Of a stretch of DNA of 64,000 nt, positions 35,909 through 47,700 are shown one piece after another; position 1 is the first letter of the stretch; every line of letters starts with the position of its first letter. Below the pieces are notes generated by a model. It ran no database searches. It had not been told where the DNA came from and saw only the letters and a program-made list of their open reading frames with translations. The stretch comes from Parasitella parasitica (lineage: Eukaryota > Mucoromycota > Mucoromycetes > Mucorales > Mucoraceae): contig MU619296.1 in the NCBI GenBank assembly GCA_025201805.1, forward strand, positions 108,865-172,864. The letters run 5' to 3'. The translations under genes and the position numbers were made by a program.

Positions 35909-36518
35909 TTCCTGGGTTTTTTTTTCGAATTAGAATGAAAGAAGAAAGAAGAAAAAAAGAAAGAAAAATGTGTCGAAATCTGTCTTTTTTCTATTATGAT
36001 GTTTTTATTTTCAAGTACAGAGGTTGAACAATGACTGGATTATTAATGATGGAGCACTGCCATTACAACTCATACACATACAATCTGCATCAAGATTGAA
36101 AATAAGCAGAAACCAAGGGAATGAGGAATCATTATTCCATATAACTTGGAACAACATTAGTTTATCGTCTTATCCTTCGAATACATTGTGTGCATAGAAG
36201 ATGCCATAAATATACACTTTTAAAGGTAGCTCAAACAACATGTTTATGTGACAAATACAGCTGCAAACTCTAAATGTAAGCAATGACTAACAACTTAATA
36301 ATGCAAAGCAGTCGCATTATTAATGTACAAGTACAGGATGAATTTCAAAGCATGACAAACTGATCGCTAATCAAAACAATCAAACTCCCTGAAAATATGG
36401 TGTGCATGTTATTCCCTACTTCCCAGAGGTCTGCCACATTTTTCCACTATAAATATCAGCAACACGACTTATTCTTTTCTTTCAATTTCTTTCATTACCG
36501 AAATCTCAATTATAAAAG
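35909..36518. promoter_or_regulatory. shared upstream region of the WrbA pair
   Basis: 610 bp between divergent starts. TATAAATA at 36448-36455 is the probable TATA box for the plus-strand gene, 71 bp before its ATG. A purine-rich stretch (35935-35966) precedes the minus-strand gene. Confidence 0.5.
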
Positions 36519-37133
36519 ATGGCTGCCAAGGTTTATATTATCATCTACTCTCTCTATCACCACATTTACACTCTTGCTCAAGAAGTCCAAAAGGGTCTTG
36601 AGGCCTCTGGTGTTGATGCTAAGATCTATCAAGTCCCAGAGACTCTCTCTGATGAAATTTTGACCAAGATGCATGCTCCTGCTAAGCCCGATGTTCCCGT
36701 CATCACTGTTCAAGATTTGAGTGAAGCTGATGGTTTCTTGTTCGGTATCCCTACTCGTTTCGGTACTATGCCTGCTCAAATCAAGGCTTTCTTGGATTCT
36801 ACTGGTGGTCTTTGGGCCTCTGGTGCTCTTGCTGGCAAGTTTGCTGGTACTTTCTTCTCTACCGCCTCTCAGCATGGTGGTCAAGAAACCACTGCTTTCA
36901 CTACCGTCACCTACTTTGCTCACCACGGTATGGTCTATGTTCCTCTTGGTTTCAGCCATCCTCACCTCTTCGACAACACTGAAGTGATTGGTGGTTCTCC
37001 TTACGGTGCTGGTACCGTTGCCAATGGTGACGGCAGCCGTCAAGTCTCTAAAAAGGAAATAGAAATTGCTCTTACTCAAGGTGAGAATTTTGGTAAGATC
37101 ATCAGCACCTATGTCAAGGGAAAGACCGCTTAA
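36519..37133 (+). CDS. WrbA-type flavodoxin-like NAD(P)H:quinone oxidoreductase, intronless
   Basis: Single exon, 204 aa, start MAAKVYIIIYSLYHHIY. It has the same motifs as its neighbour (GIPTRFGTMPAQIKAFLD, STASQHGGQETTAF, GGSPYGAGTVANGDGSR) but lacks the C-terminal tail and CaaX box, so it is presumably cytosolic. Codon use is strongly biased (many GGT, GCT, TCT, AAG, GTC codons), unlike the neighbouring copy, suggesting high expression. A strong TATA box lies upstream. Loss of all introns relative to the paralog suggests an mRNA-mediated copy or intron loss. Confidence 0.95.
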   Translation: MAAKVYIIIYSLYHHIYTLAQEVQKGLEASGVDAKIYQVPETLSDEILTKMHAPAKPDVPVITVQDLSEADGFLFGIPTRFGTMPAQIKAFLDSTGGLWASGALAGKFAGTFFSTASQHGGQETTAFTTVTYFAHHGMVYVPLGFSHPHLFDNTEVIGGSPYGAGTVANGDGSRQVSKKEIEIALTQGENFGKIISTYVKGKTA

Positions 37134-39137
37134 ATCACACCATCATCTTATATCATTTAATTAACTTAACGGATCAAATCAATAAAAACCGTGTATCATA
37201 TTATAACAAGGATAGGGTGGGATGTTGAGTTGGTTTTGGTTTCACGGGAATTCCGGATTGGGGCTTTGTGAGCAAGATTAAGCCTATTATTGAATCGTAG
37301 CCAATGAAACAATTGACAGAGTGTAAACGCGATATGTGTTCCGACTTTTGTATAGAAATTCAATTACGGGAGAGGGTAAATTCTATTAAAGAATTTGAGA
37401 GTTTCATGTAATGAACGGTACATCTTATTAAGACATTGAGCTCTCTTTGCCTTTAAGTCGCTAAGACGTGATCTTTGTTTGAAACCTTGTAAGCTTTTAA
37501 AATAACAAAACTAGCGACTACGTTGCACCATCCTAAACTCGATATTCGAAGGTAAAGCTTATTAAGATTATAAACCGTAATAAAATCAATATATAGACGC
37601 CTACAATCTATAAATAAAATAATGGTATGTTTGAATCCATGGTTTACTAGGGGTGTGTTGAATTCGACGTCTTGAAAATTTATGCGTTTTCACGGCTTTC
37701 GCTTAATTTCACTACTGTACATATTGTACAGCCAGGCGAATGTTATTGTGGATAATGCAAAAAGTAATACCTGTGGTTGATTCATCATTTCATCAGTCGA
37801 AATGTTGAAAGTTATTTTAGAAAACCAATAGGACATTTCTCTATGCACATAAGTTTTGGATTACGTTTCTGCACGATTGATTTATTCAGACACTTGTAAT
37901 ATCCAGCAGCTATAGAAATAGCTAAATTGGTGTCAAACTGCATATCTGAACGCTTTTAAATTTTTCAGTCGTTCTCTACCATTTTCGTAGTTATTATATG
38001 GTAGATACTTTGAATATATTTGATATATAAGTATCTTTCATAGGAGTGATAGCATTTGTAATTGTTAGTAGAAATTTTGACACATTAAAACGAGAAATAT
38101 AAACTTGCAAAGAAAACAAATTATTTGTGTTAGTCATGACTGTAGCTTTTTATTAACTTTTCACCAAATGTATTTTCTTAAGATTGTTTGGCATGAATCA
38201 TATTCAGTAACTATATACTATATATGTCAAAAGATGCATGTTTATTGTATTTTGCTTCAAAGTTCATCAATCAAGTTAGCCACATGTTTATTTTATTTAT
38301 TCTTCGCCATTTTCATTATTTCCTTTCGAAACGCAACGATAAATTATGATCAATATGTTTGTCTTATGCATCTACAGACATTGATTTGATTCATGAAGGA
38401 AGTTGTTAATTGGCACACTAAGGAATAAAAACGTGTTTAGGCTATTCATGAAATAGGCCAATAATAATGATTTGATGCAGTATAATTCCCCATATAATAA
38501 TTGTTTCAATTGCATTGTCCCTTAGCTGTAAGCAATACTCTGCAATCCATGTTATTTATAACTTAGGATATGTAAACATTGCATTTTTTGATATATGGTG
38601 TACACTATTTAATCAATTATTGGTAATATACTTAAATCGAGTTGTTTGTAGAAGATTATATATGTGCAAATGAAACTTTTACCATTCAAACTTTCCTGGA
38701 TTCCCTGACTGGATGTCCTCTCTTTTTCATTTTAGCCTCATGAGCTATTGGAATATTGTTTTCTCTGACTGTAATCACGACTCATGAATTACATTACCAG
38801 CTTCGTATCATCAAAATTTCCTAATGCAAAAACGCCAAATGCAAGTAGTCAATTCATAGCCTTAAGCATATCCATCTTCAGATACAATCTCGTGATTGGT
38901 CAATTTCCTGAATACTCTATTATCCAACTTTCTTAGGATCTATTGATGTGTTGCCCATAATGAGCATTATATCGCCGAAACTTGGATAGATACATCTATA
39001 AACCAGTTAATTCGATAGTTATTATATTAATTCTATTACAATGAATCTGTACACTCAACTGATAAGAGCCAAATATATATATAAGAGCATGATTTCTTGC
39101 CATCATAAAAATTATTCAACTAAAATCTAAATCAAGA
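37134..39137. other. 2-kb intergenic region, no gene recognised
   Basis: AT-rich. The longest open frame (about 38105-38389) is hydrophobic and rich in Tyr/Cys/Ile, as expected of random AT-rich sequence. A short palindrome CTGTACATATTGTACAG lies near 37715. TATATATATAAG near 39074 is a likely TATA box for the gene starting at 39138. Confidence 0.45.
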
Positions 39138-39709
39138 ATGAACTTTTCAATACTTCCACCAATTGTTATATTTATATGGCTGTTTATAATTCAGGTCGAC
39201 GCTTTTTGTGTTTACAACAAAGTAGAGCAACCCCCAGGCACGCCTGAAACTACATTTCAGTTGAGACAAGAGCCTTTGCATGCAGGATTCAACTATTTCG
39301 CGTATGTAGTATGCTAAAAACCAGTTTATCAAAAAAAAAAAAAACTAACAATATACCATTAATAGTCGTTTTTTCAGAAAGAAATTGGAATTCGGTGGAA
39401 AGGCATGCTGCCCGTTCGCTAGTGGAGATTGTGTCAAATCAAAAACTAGCAATGAAATACTCTACATGGCTGTATGTTAATAACAAAGATTCGCACGATT
39501 GCACAGATATATCTAACGCTGTATGATAGGTAACAAGAACCACAGGAATTCTTGAATATGGTACTGTTCGTATAAGTTTTCCAGCTGGAGGTTGGATCGA
39601 ATTTCATGGCGATGAAAAACCCGAAAATTATGAAATTAAAGTATTCAATGCAAACGGTTCTCCGTTTAAGTATGAATGGAAACATAACTTTATGGCAGGA
39701 ACTCAATGA
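39138..39709 (+). CDS. small secreted cysteine-containing protein, three exons
   Basis: Exons 39138-39301, 39378-39471 and 39530-39709 join in phase to 145 aa. The start MNFSILPPIVIFIWLFIIQ is a good signal peptide, with likely cleavage after VDA and mature protein beginning FCVYNKVEQPPG. The mature part has Cys residues in FCVYN, KACCPF and GDCVKS, then a beta-rich C-terminal half (TGILEYGTVRISFPAGGWIEF, YEIKVFNANG). Exons are too short to appear as long open frames. The exon model is supported by phase, three canonical splice pairs, the TATA box and a secretory leader. No family is recognised; a host- or environment-facing extracellular role is only an inference. Confidence 0.8.
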
Positions 39710-40578
39710 TATTATAATCTACTTTACACCTTACAAAAATCATAGAAAAGGAATGGAAGTTTATTTAAATCAATAAAGAAATTTTGGGTAAAATCCTGGT
39801 GCACCTAATATGTGTCAAATTGTTGTTTTTATTACTATCATAAATGCAATTTCTTTTTCTTTTACATTGCTTTTTTTATCTCTACATCTGTTCATTAACA
39901 CATTAGTCAGGTCATTTTATAAGAACTCAGCATTAAGTATCGTTATTTCCAAACTTAGTTACTTTTATGAAGCCAAGTGCTACTCTAAAACTCTTTGGCA
40001 AACATTTACTTGCACAAAAATCCACCTTTATTATCTATTCACCCTAATTTGCCAATAAATTTTGTTTGAATTATTTTATCTTATTCTTTACTTGACAAGT
40101 TGTACAACTATTAGCCTGGTGGTCACTACAACATAGAAACTTTTTTTTCTGGAAACGCATTCTCTATTTACACATTGTTTATTTTACTACACTACGGTCG
40201 TACTATTTTCGTTCATTGGACACTCATGTCAATCTCAGTTAGTACTCTCAATAGTCAACATAGATCTCTGATATGAATAGCAAATCACTTGTAAAATTAA
40301 TAAAAATCATGATCCATTAACTGATATATAATTTATCTTATTGAAGTTAATAATATCACGACATCTTGTGCAGAGATGTGTTAGTTTTGTGTTATGTTTA
40401 AATAAGTGTATATAAGTATAAAGTAAGAGATAAAAGAAAGATGATGTTCATTCTTTTGTGTTTCAATTGATATTTATAATAACTAAAAGTGTTGACACAC
40501 AGACTTTGTGTGTACCTCACAACGACAAGAACAATAACCAGAAACGTTTCACAATTTGTGTATGCAAAAAAAAAAAAT
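39710..40578. other. intergenic, no gene recognised
   Basis: It includes an AATAAA signal at about 39771-39776 for the secreted-protein gene, then AT-rich sequence. A hydrophobic open frame at 39810-40058 is not supported by any motif. Confidence 0.45.
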
Positions 40579-40652
40579 CGCTCCCGGGTGGGCTTGAACC
40601 ACCAACCTCCTGATTAACAGTCAGACGCGCTAGCCAATTGCGCCACGGAAGC
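40579..40652 (-). tRNA. tRNA-Asn (GTT)
   Basis: 74-nt cloverleaf on the minus strand: acceptor GCTTCCG/CGGGAGC, D-arm with GGCTAGCGC, anticodon stem-loop GTCTGACTGTTAATCAG..., T-arm GGTGGTTCAAGCCCACC. The anticodon GTT reads AAC/AAU. There is no intron. A run of 12 T on the sense strand follows the 3' end (40566-40577 as A on the plus strand), a Pol III terminator. Confidence 0.95.
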
Positions 40653-41259
40653 TTATTTTTTTGTCAAATGTAGAATTTAATAATAGGTAACCAGCAAGTA
40701 TAATATGGAGGAACAACACGTGATATACACCATGCAATGTTTGGGCAAATGTTAGATAAGAGAGAATATAATAGGTTTTGATTAACAGAATAAAGATGAT
40801 GTTTATTTAATAAATTTTATGTTATATTTATACTAATGGTAAACTATTTCCAGAAGTTACCATGGTTTTGTATTTGTCTATCTTGGTTTCTAGAAATTGC
40901 TATCTATTTATATATAATATAAGTAAGCTTATGTTTCTTGAACTTTCTGGAAAGAGGTACTCTTGGCTTGAACTTAAGTTTGCCCGGCTTGGCCATTGCT
41001 ACCTCCGGAATACCTGTCGAACCAGTGCTGACATTTTCGTAACAGATATAAATTATTTTTCATGGTGCTAATTGATTATCCGCACGTGATCAGAGTCTGA
41101 GCCAATTGAAGCTACGTTCCTGAACCTGATGTTGAATTCTGGGAACGTCTCATCTTAGATATATATATTATACTTATCTGACCCCATTAAGCCGAGGACA
41201 TGCCCGAGGACTCCTGCTTAAAAGTGTCCCGATGACAATAAATAACTCCTACAAATAAG
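40653..41259. other. intergenic between tRNA-Asn and solo LTR
   Basis: No gene recognised. Short frames lack family resemblance. Confidence 0.4.
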
Positions 41260-41264
41260 GCTAT

Positions 41265-41799
41265 TGTCATGAACCATGTTCAAGTATCCCAAGTATCTCA
41301 AGTATCTCCCAAGTATCTCAAGTATCTCCCAAATATTTCAAGTATCTCCCAACTATCTCAAGTATCTCCCAAATATTTCAAGTATCTCTCAAGTATCTCT
41401 CAAGTATCTCAGTAACTCACGTCACCAAGTAACTCACGTCTTCAAGCAACTCACGTCATCAAGTAACTCACGTCATCAAGTCTAGAACATCTGTAGTTTA
41501 GGTTCACCCGTAAACCTATTTACAGTATAGTCTGTCGGCACCTAACTCCGTGTCTCACCATGATAAGGATTAGTCATTGAGATTACTAATCCTTCCTCAC
41601 GTAATAATGAATAAGCAACGTTTCCCATGCTAATGTCGCGGACATGATGTCCGCACTCATGTCTCCAAAAAGTATAAATAGTCCACGTTCTTCGTCTCTT
41701 TCCTTTTCCCAGTGTGGATTATCTTGTATTCTAAATAATAAAGATAATCATCTCTTCTTACAAAACTATTTGATTATAACCGTCGCCAAGTTCCTGACA
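41265..41799 (+). mobile_element. solo LTR of an LTR retrotransposon (5-bp TSD GCTAT)
   Basis: The 535-bp unit begins TGTCA and ends TGACA, a 5-bp terminal inverted repeat of the TG...CA type. It is flanked on both sides by the identical 5-bp direct repeat GCTAT (41260-41264 and 41800-41804), the target-site duplication size typical of Ty3/gypsy and Ty1/copia elements. Inside are a TATA box TATAAATA (41673-41680) and AATAAA (41737-41742) in the order expected of an LTR promoter and R region. No internal polyprotein adjoins it, so it is a solo LTR left by recombination. Orientation is by the TATA/polyA order. Confidence 0.85.
41278..41480 (+). repeat. tandem repeats within the solo LTR
   Basis: The left half of the LTR is built from about 10-19-bp units of the form CAAGTATCTC(C) (about 41280-41410), then from units CAAGTAACTCACGTCAT (about 41408-41480). 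Tandem repeats in LTR U3 often hold transcription enhancers; that role here is inferred. Confidence 0.85.
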
Positions 41800-41899
41800 G
41801 CTATTTAATTGGCCATGATCCATCTTTACTGTCCTGAGTGTGTTTGTTGTGAGTGTTTGTTTAATTTTTGGCATTTTGTGATTCAAAGTATACATTTCA

Positions 41900-42199
41900 N
41901 NNNNNNNNNNNNNNNNNNNNNNNNNNNNNNNNNNNNNNNNNNNNNNNNNNNNNNNNNNNNNNNNNNNNNNNNNNNNNNNNNNNNNNNNNNNNNNNNNNNN
42001 NNNNNNNNNNNNNNNNNNNNNNNNNNNNNNNNNNNNNNNNNNNNNNNNNNNNNNNNNNNNNNNNNNNNNNNNNNNNNNNNNNNNNNNNNNNNNNNNNNNN
42101 NNNNNNNNNNNNNNNNNNNNNNNNNNNNNNNNNNNNNNNNNNNNNNNNNNNNNNNNNNNNNNNNNNNNNNNNNNNNNNNNNNNNNNNNNNNNNNNNNNN
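41900..42199. other. assembly gap (300 N)
   Basis: Exactly 300 N. It removes the 5' part of the Crypton-type recombinase remnant that resumes at 42200. Confidence 1.
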
Positions 42200-42961
42200 A
42201 CAAGAATTTCTAGCTTTTTGTGATCGAAATTTTGGGTTAGAAGATCCCACAAGGCATACTGTTACTGGATCCAAGGTTGCGTTTTACATCGAAAAAGAGG
42301 TATTAACAAAACTATAAGCATTTGTTCAATGTCTAATGGTTTTCTTTCACCACAGCTTTCTCAACGCAAGAAATTAAGACTTAAGCATGGCGAAGATCCC
42401 AATGCAACTCTCAGTGCAAATACAATTGAGATCCATCTTGCAGCAATTGTCGATCTTTGGAGAGATCAACGAAACAAAGGCATAAATAGTTTCCCTCATC
42501 CTCGAATTGAATGTGAACAATTTATGGATACTCTCGCAAGAAAAGAGAACAAGAAGAAGAGAGAAGAGTATCAAGACCGTGCAGCACTAACTGTTGGTGA
42601 TGGATACACGACGGTCGAGGAGTTGACGGCTTTGATTGATCACTACATCGCTCAAAATAGCGAAGAAGGCTTGCGTAATGCCTTAATTTGTTTACTCTCA
42701 CATTACATGTATCTTCGTGGAGCTTCTGCTCGTCAAGCTGAATTAGCGGATCTTCAGTCGCTAAATTTTGCTGCTGAAGGGCCTACACCTTGCCCTGCCT
42801 TGCTGTTTCTAATGACTGATAGCAAATCAAACAAGCATGGAGCCATTCAGATATCTGGATGTATGCGAAGCAAGTGCACTGAGATTTGTCCGCTCATGAT
42901 GCTCTCTGTGAAATACATTCACCATGATGATCTGCATTCCACTTCTAGATTCATCCAGTAA
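42200..42961 (+). pseudogene. Crypton/Ndc10-type tyrosine recombinase remnant
   Basis: The frame resumes after the gap as QEFLAFCDRNFGLEDPTRHT...TGSKVAFYIEKE, then an intron (about 42300-42354) and LSQRKKLRLKHG. Further segments are TIEIHLAAIVDLWRDQRNKG, ALICLLSHYMYLRGASARQAE and GPTPCPALLFLMTDSKSNKHG, then MRSKCTEICPLMMLSVKYI. This is the N-terminal SAM-like plus Ndc10 domain II pattern of fungal Crypton tyrosine-recombinase elements, related to yeast centromere protein Ndc10. The frame ends at 42961 before the catalytic C-terminus with the RHRY residues, and the last residues diverge. It is therefore truncated at both ends (gap and decay). Its upstream flank was hit by the solo LTR. Confidence 0.7.
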
Positions 42962-43396
42962 TCTTAAATTGATATAAACTACAAATGCGCACAGATAATA
43001 TGATGTGCAATACAGATTTATACTATATAAGATATAAGCTAGAGACGGCACCATTAGGATGGAAGACGCTATAGACGGTAGATACTTATATCTCGACACG
43101 AGCCTTTCAATATCATATATTTGCTCGTAACTTGTGCTAAAATGACCGTAGAACCATGATCTAACTTGGAAAACTTAGCGTTGACTTGGCGCTATCTGGA
43201 AACAACATTGGCGGAGTTTCAAAATTTCAAACTCAGATTCAAACTCCGTGATATTATTTTTGTCTCATTGTGCGATTAATGGATTATTTTTTACGCCTTA
43301 TTGAATTTTTTAACATTTAAAGTCTTTCACCGGAATTTTGAATATTACTTTCTCTGTTTGGAGAGGTTTTATTTGAAATAAAAATACATGATAGTT

Positions 43397-43815
43397 TATT
43401 TCTTGCTTTGAGTCATAAACAGAGACGTGATCTATTGGCAAATGCTCGTGGGTTGTGTTCAGGATTGAGTTTGACTTTCGATTGGGAAATGAACACATCC
43501 GTCGTGGTGATTGATAGTAATGGCGGTGGCTTTTAATTTGTTAAAACGCTGCAGATGTCAGAGTAGTATTGTTTTATCCAAGTTGATGTATCAATTCTAA
43601 AACCGGATGTCAATATAATATAAACTCATCCTGAAGAGTAAAACATCAGATCATAAAATAATATAACTTGTTGTGCCAGTGTCAAAGGGCGCAGCGTAAT
43701 TGATGTGTCAATTTCCCAACCGGAAGTCAAACTCAAGTAAACTCAATCCTGAACACAATTCAGGAACATATCCCAATGGATCATGTTCCTTATTTATAAC
43801 TCAACATGACATGTT
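43397..43815. repeat. diverged inverted and direct repeats of about 70-110 bp
   Basis: The plus-strand arm at about 43702-43815 (GATGTGTCAATTTCCCAACC, then AAGTCAAACTCA, ATCCTGAACACAA, CAATGGATCA) matches the reverse complement of about 43397-43503 with roughly 75-80% identity and a 10-bp indel. A third, direct, more diverged copy lies at about 43583-43640 (TGATGTATCAATTCTAAAAC...ACTCATCCTGAA). These look like remnants of one repeat family inserted in both orientations. Confidence 0.7.
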
Positions 43816-43968
43816 CATGGATAATAGATACGATCTATCGTTCCATTCTCTAAATCACACCATGTCTCACACTTGTATCTTATCCTCCCATCAGTCCACT
43901 TAGATTCACTAGTATATAAACCATCATTTTTTCCATGTAATAAACGAGATCTTTACCTGATTAAAAAA

Positions 43969-44050
43969 TGATTTATCAGAATGAGAAATCATCTTTACCT
44001 GATTAATTCACAACTGTTTTATTTGAATAATTTCTCATTCTGATAAATCA
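43969..44050. repeat. perfect 21-bp inverted repeat
   Basis: The left arm 43969-43989 (TGATTTATCAGAATGAGAAA plus T) and right arm 44030-44050 are exact reverse complements around a 40-bp spacer. ATCTTTACCTGATTAA is also directly repeated at about 43950-43965 and 43992-44007. It could be the end of a small foldback/MITE-like element. Confidence 0.85.
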
Positions 44051-44798
44051 GTAATGTTATGTAAATAAGATTTGTATAAAGTAATAAAGACTTTCTGAAT
44101 AAAACCAGATACAAAACTGAAGACTTTTATTGACATAAGATATGATCTCTATTTATACTAAAATATATCCTAATCTATGTTTATCCACATAACATCTGAT
44201 GTTTGACAAGAAGTGCCAAACCTTATTAAATCACAGCATTTCCAGGACAGACCTATCTTTCTATTTTACATTAAAGAGAAGATTGGGTAGGATGTCTTCC
44301 CGACATCCCGCGATCTGATCTAGATGTATTCTTTGAATAAGCCTGGAACCTTACAAGAGGTCCAATTACAACTTGTAGTTTATTCCTTATTTGTAAAAGA
44401 ATTACCAACAATTAATATCATGATCCATGCATTATGACTAAGTTAGATATGACATATGTAGCCTTTATATGGATGATACAACAATATTTTTTCCGTGAAT
44501 CCATAGATCAATTTATACCGATTCCACAAACATGAAATATACAGATTATATTTTATATAAATACATCCCAGATCTTTCAACTTGATGGATCTTGGCTTAC
44601 ATTTTTAACTTTGAATAAATATCGAAGAGTTATAATTGTATATCCTTTCCGCTTTTTTATTATATTTCTTTATCGCATATGGCATGATTGTAGTGGTTTC
44701 TTGCTTGATTTATTGTCTTTCCTAATAGCCGTTTAATGATACGCAATTCTTTGTTTATTAATTATAATTCTATTAAAAGTCTACTGCTGCTCTAACAT

Positions 44799-47700
44799 CT
44801 ATTCTCTCTTCGACCAGCCACATTCAGCGTTCGAATCTTTCACCATGTCTACCAATGGGAAATAATGATTCACCATTTTTACAGAAAGCATTATTGGGAC
44901 ATTATCAAAACTAAGACAGCGTACACGGACATAAGTGTTATCTTCAGCATCCTTAACAGCAACGATGAGATCATCCAAGGTTACTACTTTCTTTGAATTA
45001 ATGTGGGTAATCCACATTGTAGGCACCAAGCCATACATGTATGCAGGGGATCCCTTTGAGCGCGCAGAAATGTAGATTTGAGTTGGCAACGTTTTGCTTT
45101 GCTGTAAGACAGCTTTATGGGGTTCTGAATCAAGAGATAAAGCTTAGAAACCACATGTATACCTCTTTTGTAATCTTTTACTTGAACTTTACCATGTAAT
45201 GCTGCACCTGCCCAAAATATAACTCTGCTTGTTCCATCGCCTGAAACTGGGCTCGTTTTGACCTTGACAACCATTTCCTTCTTAGCACGTAAGATGGTCA
45301 TTTCAATTTCTTCTGAATCGTATTGAACGTCCATCTCAAACATGCGAGTGATCACTTTTCCATTCACAGACAGAATCAAATCCAGTTCTTTCAGCACTTT
45401 TGAACTTTCCGATGCTGCTTCTGTTCTACGGATCATAAACAGTTGGTGTTTTGATGGATTGGCTTGCTCTACTTTACGAATCCAGCCATCTGATAAACCC
45501 ATAGCTGCCGCTTGCGCCATTTGAACAGGCATTAGCTCGACATTGATGCTACAGAGCGCAACATGTTCTTCTCCACTTCGCAGACGATCCAAAACAGTGC
45601 GCACGGTCGAAATATGGATACCGAGATGATATTCATTATCATGTCCATTCATATTGCGTTCTCCCAAAAAGTTCATCCACAAGCCTTGTACAAGCCCATC
45701 AGAACCTGCTAAAATACCAGAGGAACATTGAAGCGCTAATGGTGTATCCAGAGTAATAGCATCCATGTTGATACTTCGGAATCGAGGTGTCTATAACAAT
45801 ATGCGTTAGTTTTGTTTTGACTATATAGAAAATTAGATATATGCACTTTACTCCATTGTGTGGTATTGTTACACACGTAACGTCGGTGATGACAGTGTTT
45901 AAACAGACTGGTCTTTGATTGTGATTATTGGCTACCAAGGTTACTTTATGCCCTTGTGACAATGTCTTTTCACTAAAAGGAGCACTCAAAACATCTGTAT
46001 CACCTAATAGCTTAGGATCATACTGAACAACTGCAAAATTGTGTGTGGGATGCAAAAACTAAGCGACAACATCAGTATCTTACGCAAAAAATGTTTGGTT
46101 ATTTTCAACTTACTAGCACCTTGGCAGGGATGACAAGAGAGTCTGCTACATTCAGTGTCAAATCACCCATAGACGTAGGCACGATGCTGCGGCTTACAAT
46201 AACGAGGCCCTTTTCTTTATCGACAACGACACCAGTGCCTTGTTTACGATTGCGAGGAAAGCCGTCTAAACGGCAAGGCATATAGAAGCTGACTTTGACC
46301 AAGCAGCGGATTAGGTTCTTTGCAGGACCAAGACTATCATCCAATTGAATAAAGTGTTTAGTGGATGGTTTGAGAGGTTTGGGAGGCAATGGCTCCCCTA
46401 AATCAGTGAAATCCCATAATCCAGTATTGTCGTTTCTTACAGCTAGTCTAAAGCTGGACCAATGTCTTTCAACTTGCACCACAGCAACCAAGATGGTGTG
46501 AGTATCAGCAATTGAATAGTAGACAACAGGTACACGCGCACGGTCAGGGATAGACTTCATGACTGAAATAAATGTATCGAGGTTGGGTGTATCTTTATCG
46601 TCGACAGATTTGATGATCCAGCCGTTGTCAGGTCCGTCAAGACGGAACACTAAATCACGGGTTAAATTATGAATGACAGACACTATCCTCGATGTAACAC
46701 TTACTGCCCGAAGGATCAGCAACATAAACGCCTTTGCAAGGGATACAGTAAGCTCTGGCTAGTTGATAAGAGACTTCATTTAATTTGGATCCACCAATCT
46801 CGACATAACGGTCAGGGGTACTATGATAAATAAAGTGGCAGGGTGAATACGCATGTTAGCTGCTACTTTGACTTTCCAATTGCTTACATAGCATGAAGAT
46901 CTCCCACTTCAATATTGAATTCCATAGGTTTACCTCCACGCTCAACACAGATAGTAACCTCGTTTCCAACATTCGAATCAAGCATGGATTCGAAAGGTAC
47001 AAATTTGGTGATATACTCGCCATTGATTGTCAACAAAATATCACCTTCCTCTAATTTCTTATAGGCAGGACCGTCAGGCAAGACAGTTTCTGTTACGAGA
47101 AGACCAATTTCATCGGGATACAGCTTTCTCAGTTTTTCCTCAGTTTCTGGGCGTAAACCTAATCTGCGTGCTTCATCAAATGGACGGTATCTATGGAGAT
47201 GTCAGTTTTGTTTCGTGTCCAATTGTGCAGTACTTACGTAAATTGTGTCTGAATATCACCACGAGGCACAGGTTCACCTCTTTGGATGAAACCCAATGCA
47301 TGCTTAATTCTATCTAAAGGCAAGAAAAAATCGGTGGCAGCTTTTGTATGGCCACCTGCTTGTAATGCCACAGCATTACCCTCAATATCAATGACAGGTG
47401 AGCCTGAACTTCCACCACTAGTGCTTGAAGCAGCTTGCCTATCATTGAAATTAGTAGCTATAGCAAGCGCTGCCTCCATACTTTACTTACAGATAAAAAG
47501 TATTGAAATCGTTATATGTCAAATCGCCATACTCAGGCGTATTGCGGTCCAATCTCGAGATTGAACCAGCCAAAATACTGAGCTTCTCGCCAGCGTCGTT
47601 ACTATCGACAGACATTGAGCCGTTAGTTCTCCTCAACGCCATCTTACCATTACACATCCTTACCCAACGACTCGAATATCCAAACCCACTTTGGCCAATT

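Larger units (their letters stand above)
42962..44798. other. repeat-rich intergenic region
   Basis: 1.8 kb without a supported gene. It contains diverged direct and inverted repeat copies (listed separately), a hairpin GGATGTC-TTCCC-GACATCC near 44297-44315, and AATAAA/TATA motifs resembling decayed LTR ends. Confidence 0.55.

Noticed and set aside
38105-38389. 94-codon open frame on the plus strand
   Set aside because: Tyr/Ile/Cys-rich AT-driven composition, no motif, no splice or promoter support.
42962-44798. Second solo LTR in the repeat cluster
   Set aside because: TATA and AATAAA motifs occur, but no TG...CA pair with a matching 5-bp duplication could be found.
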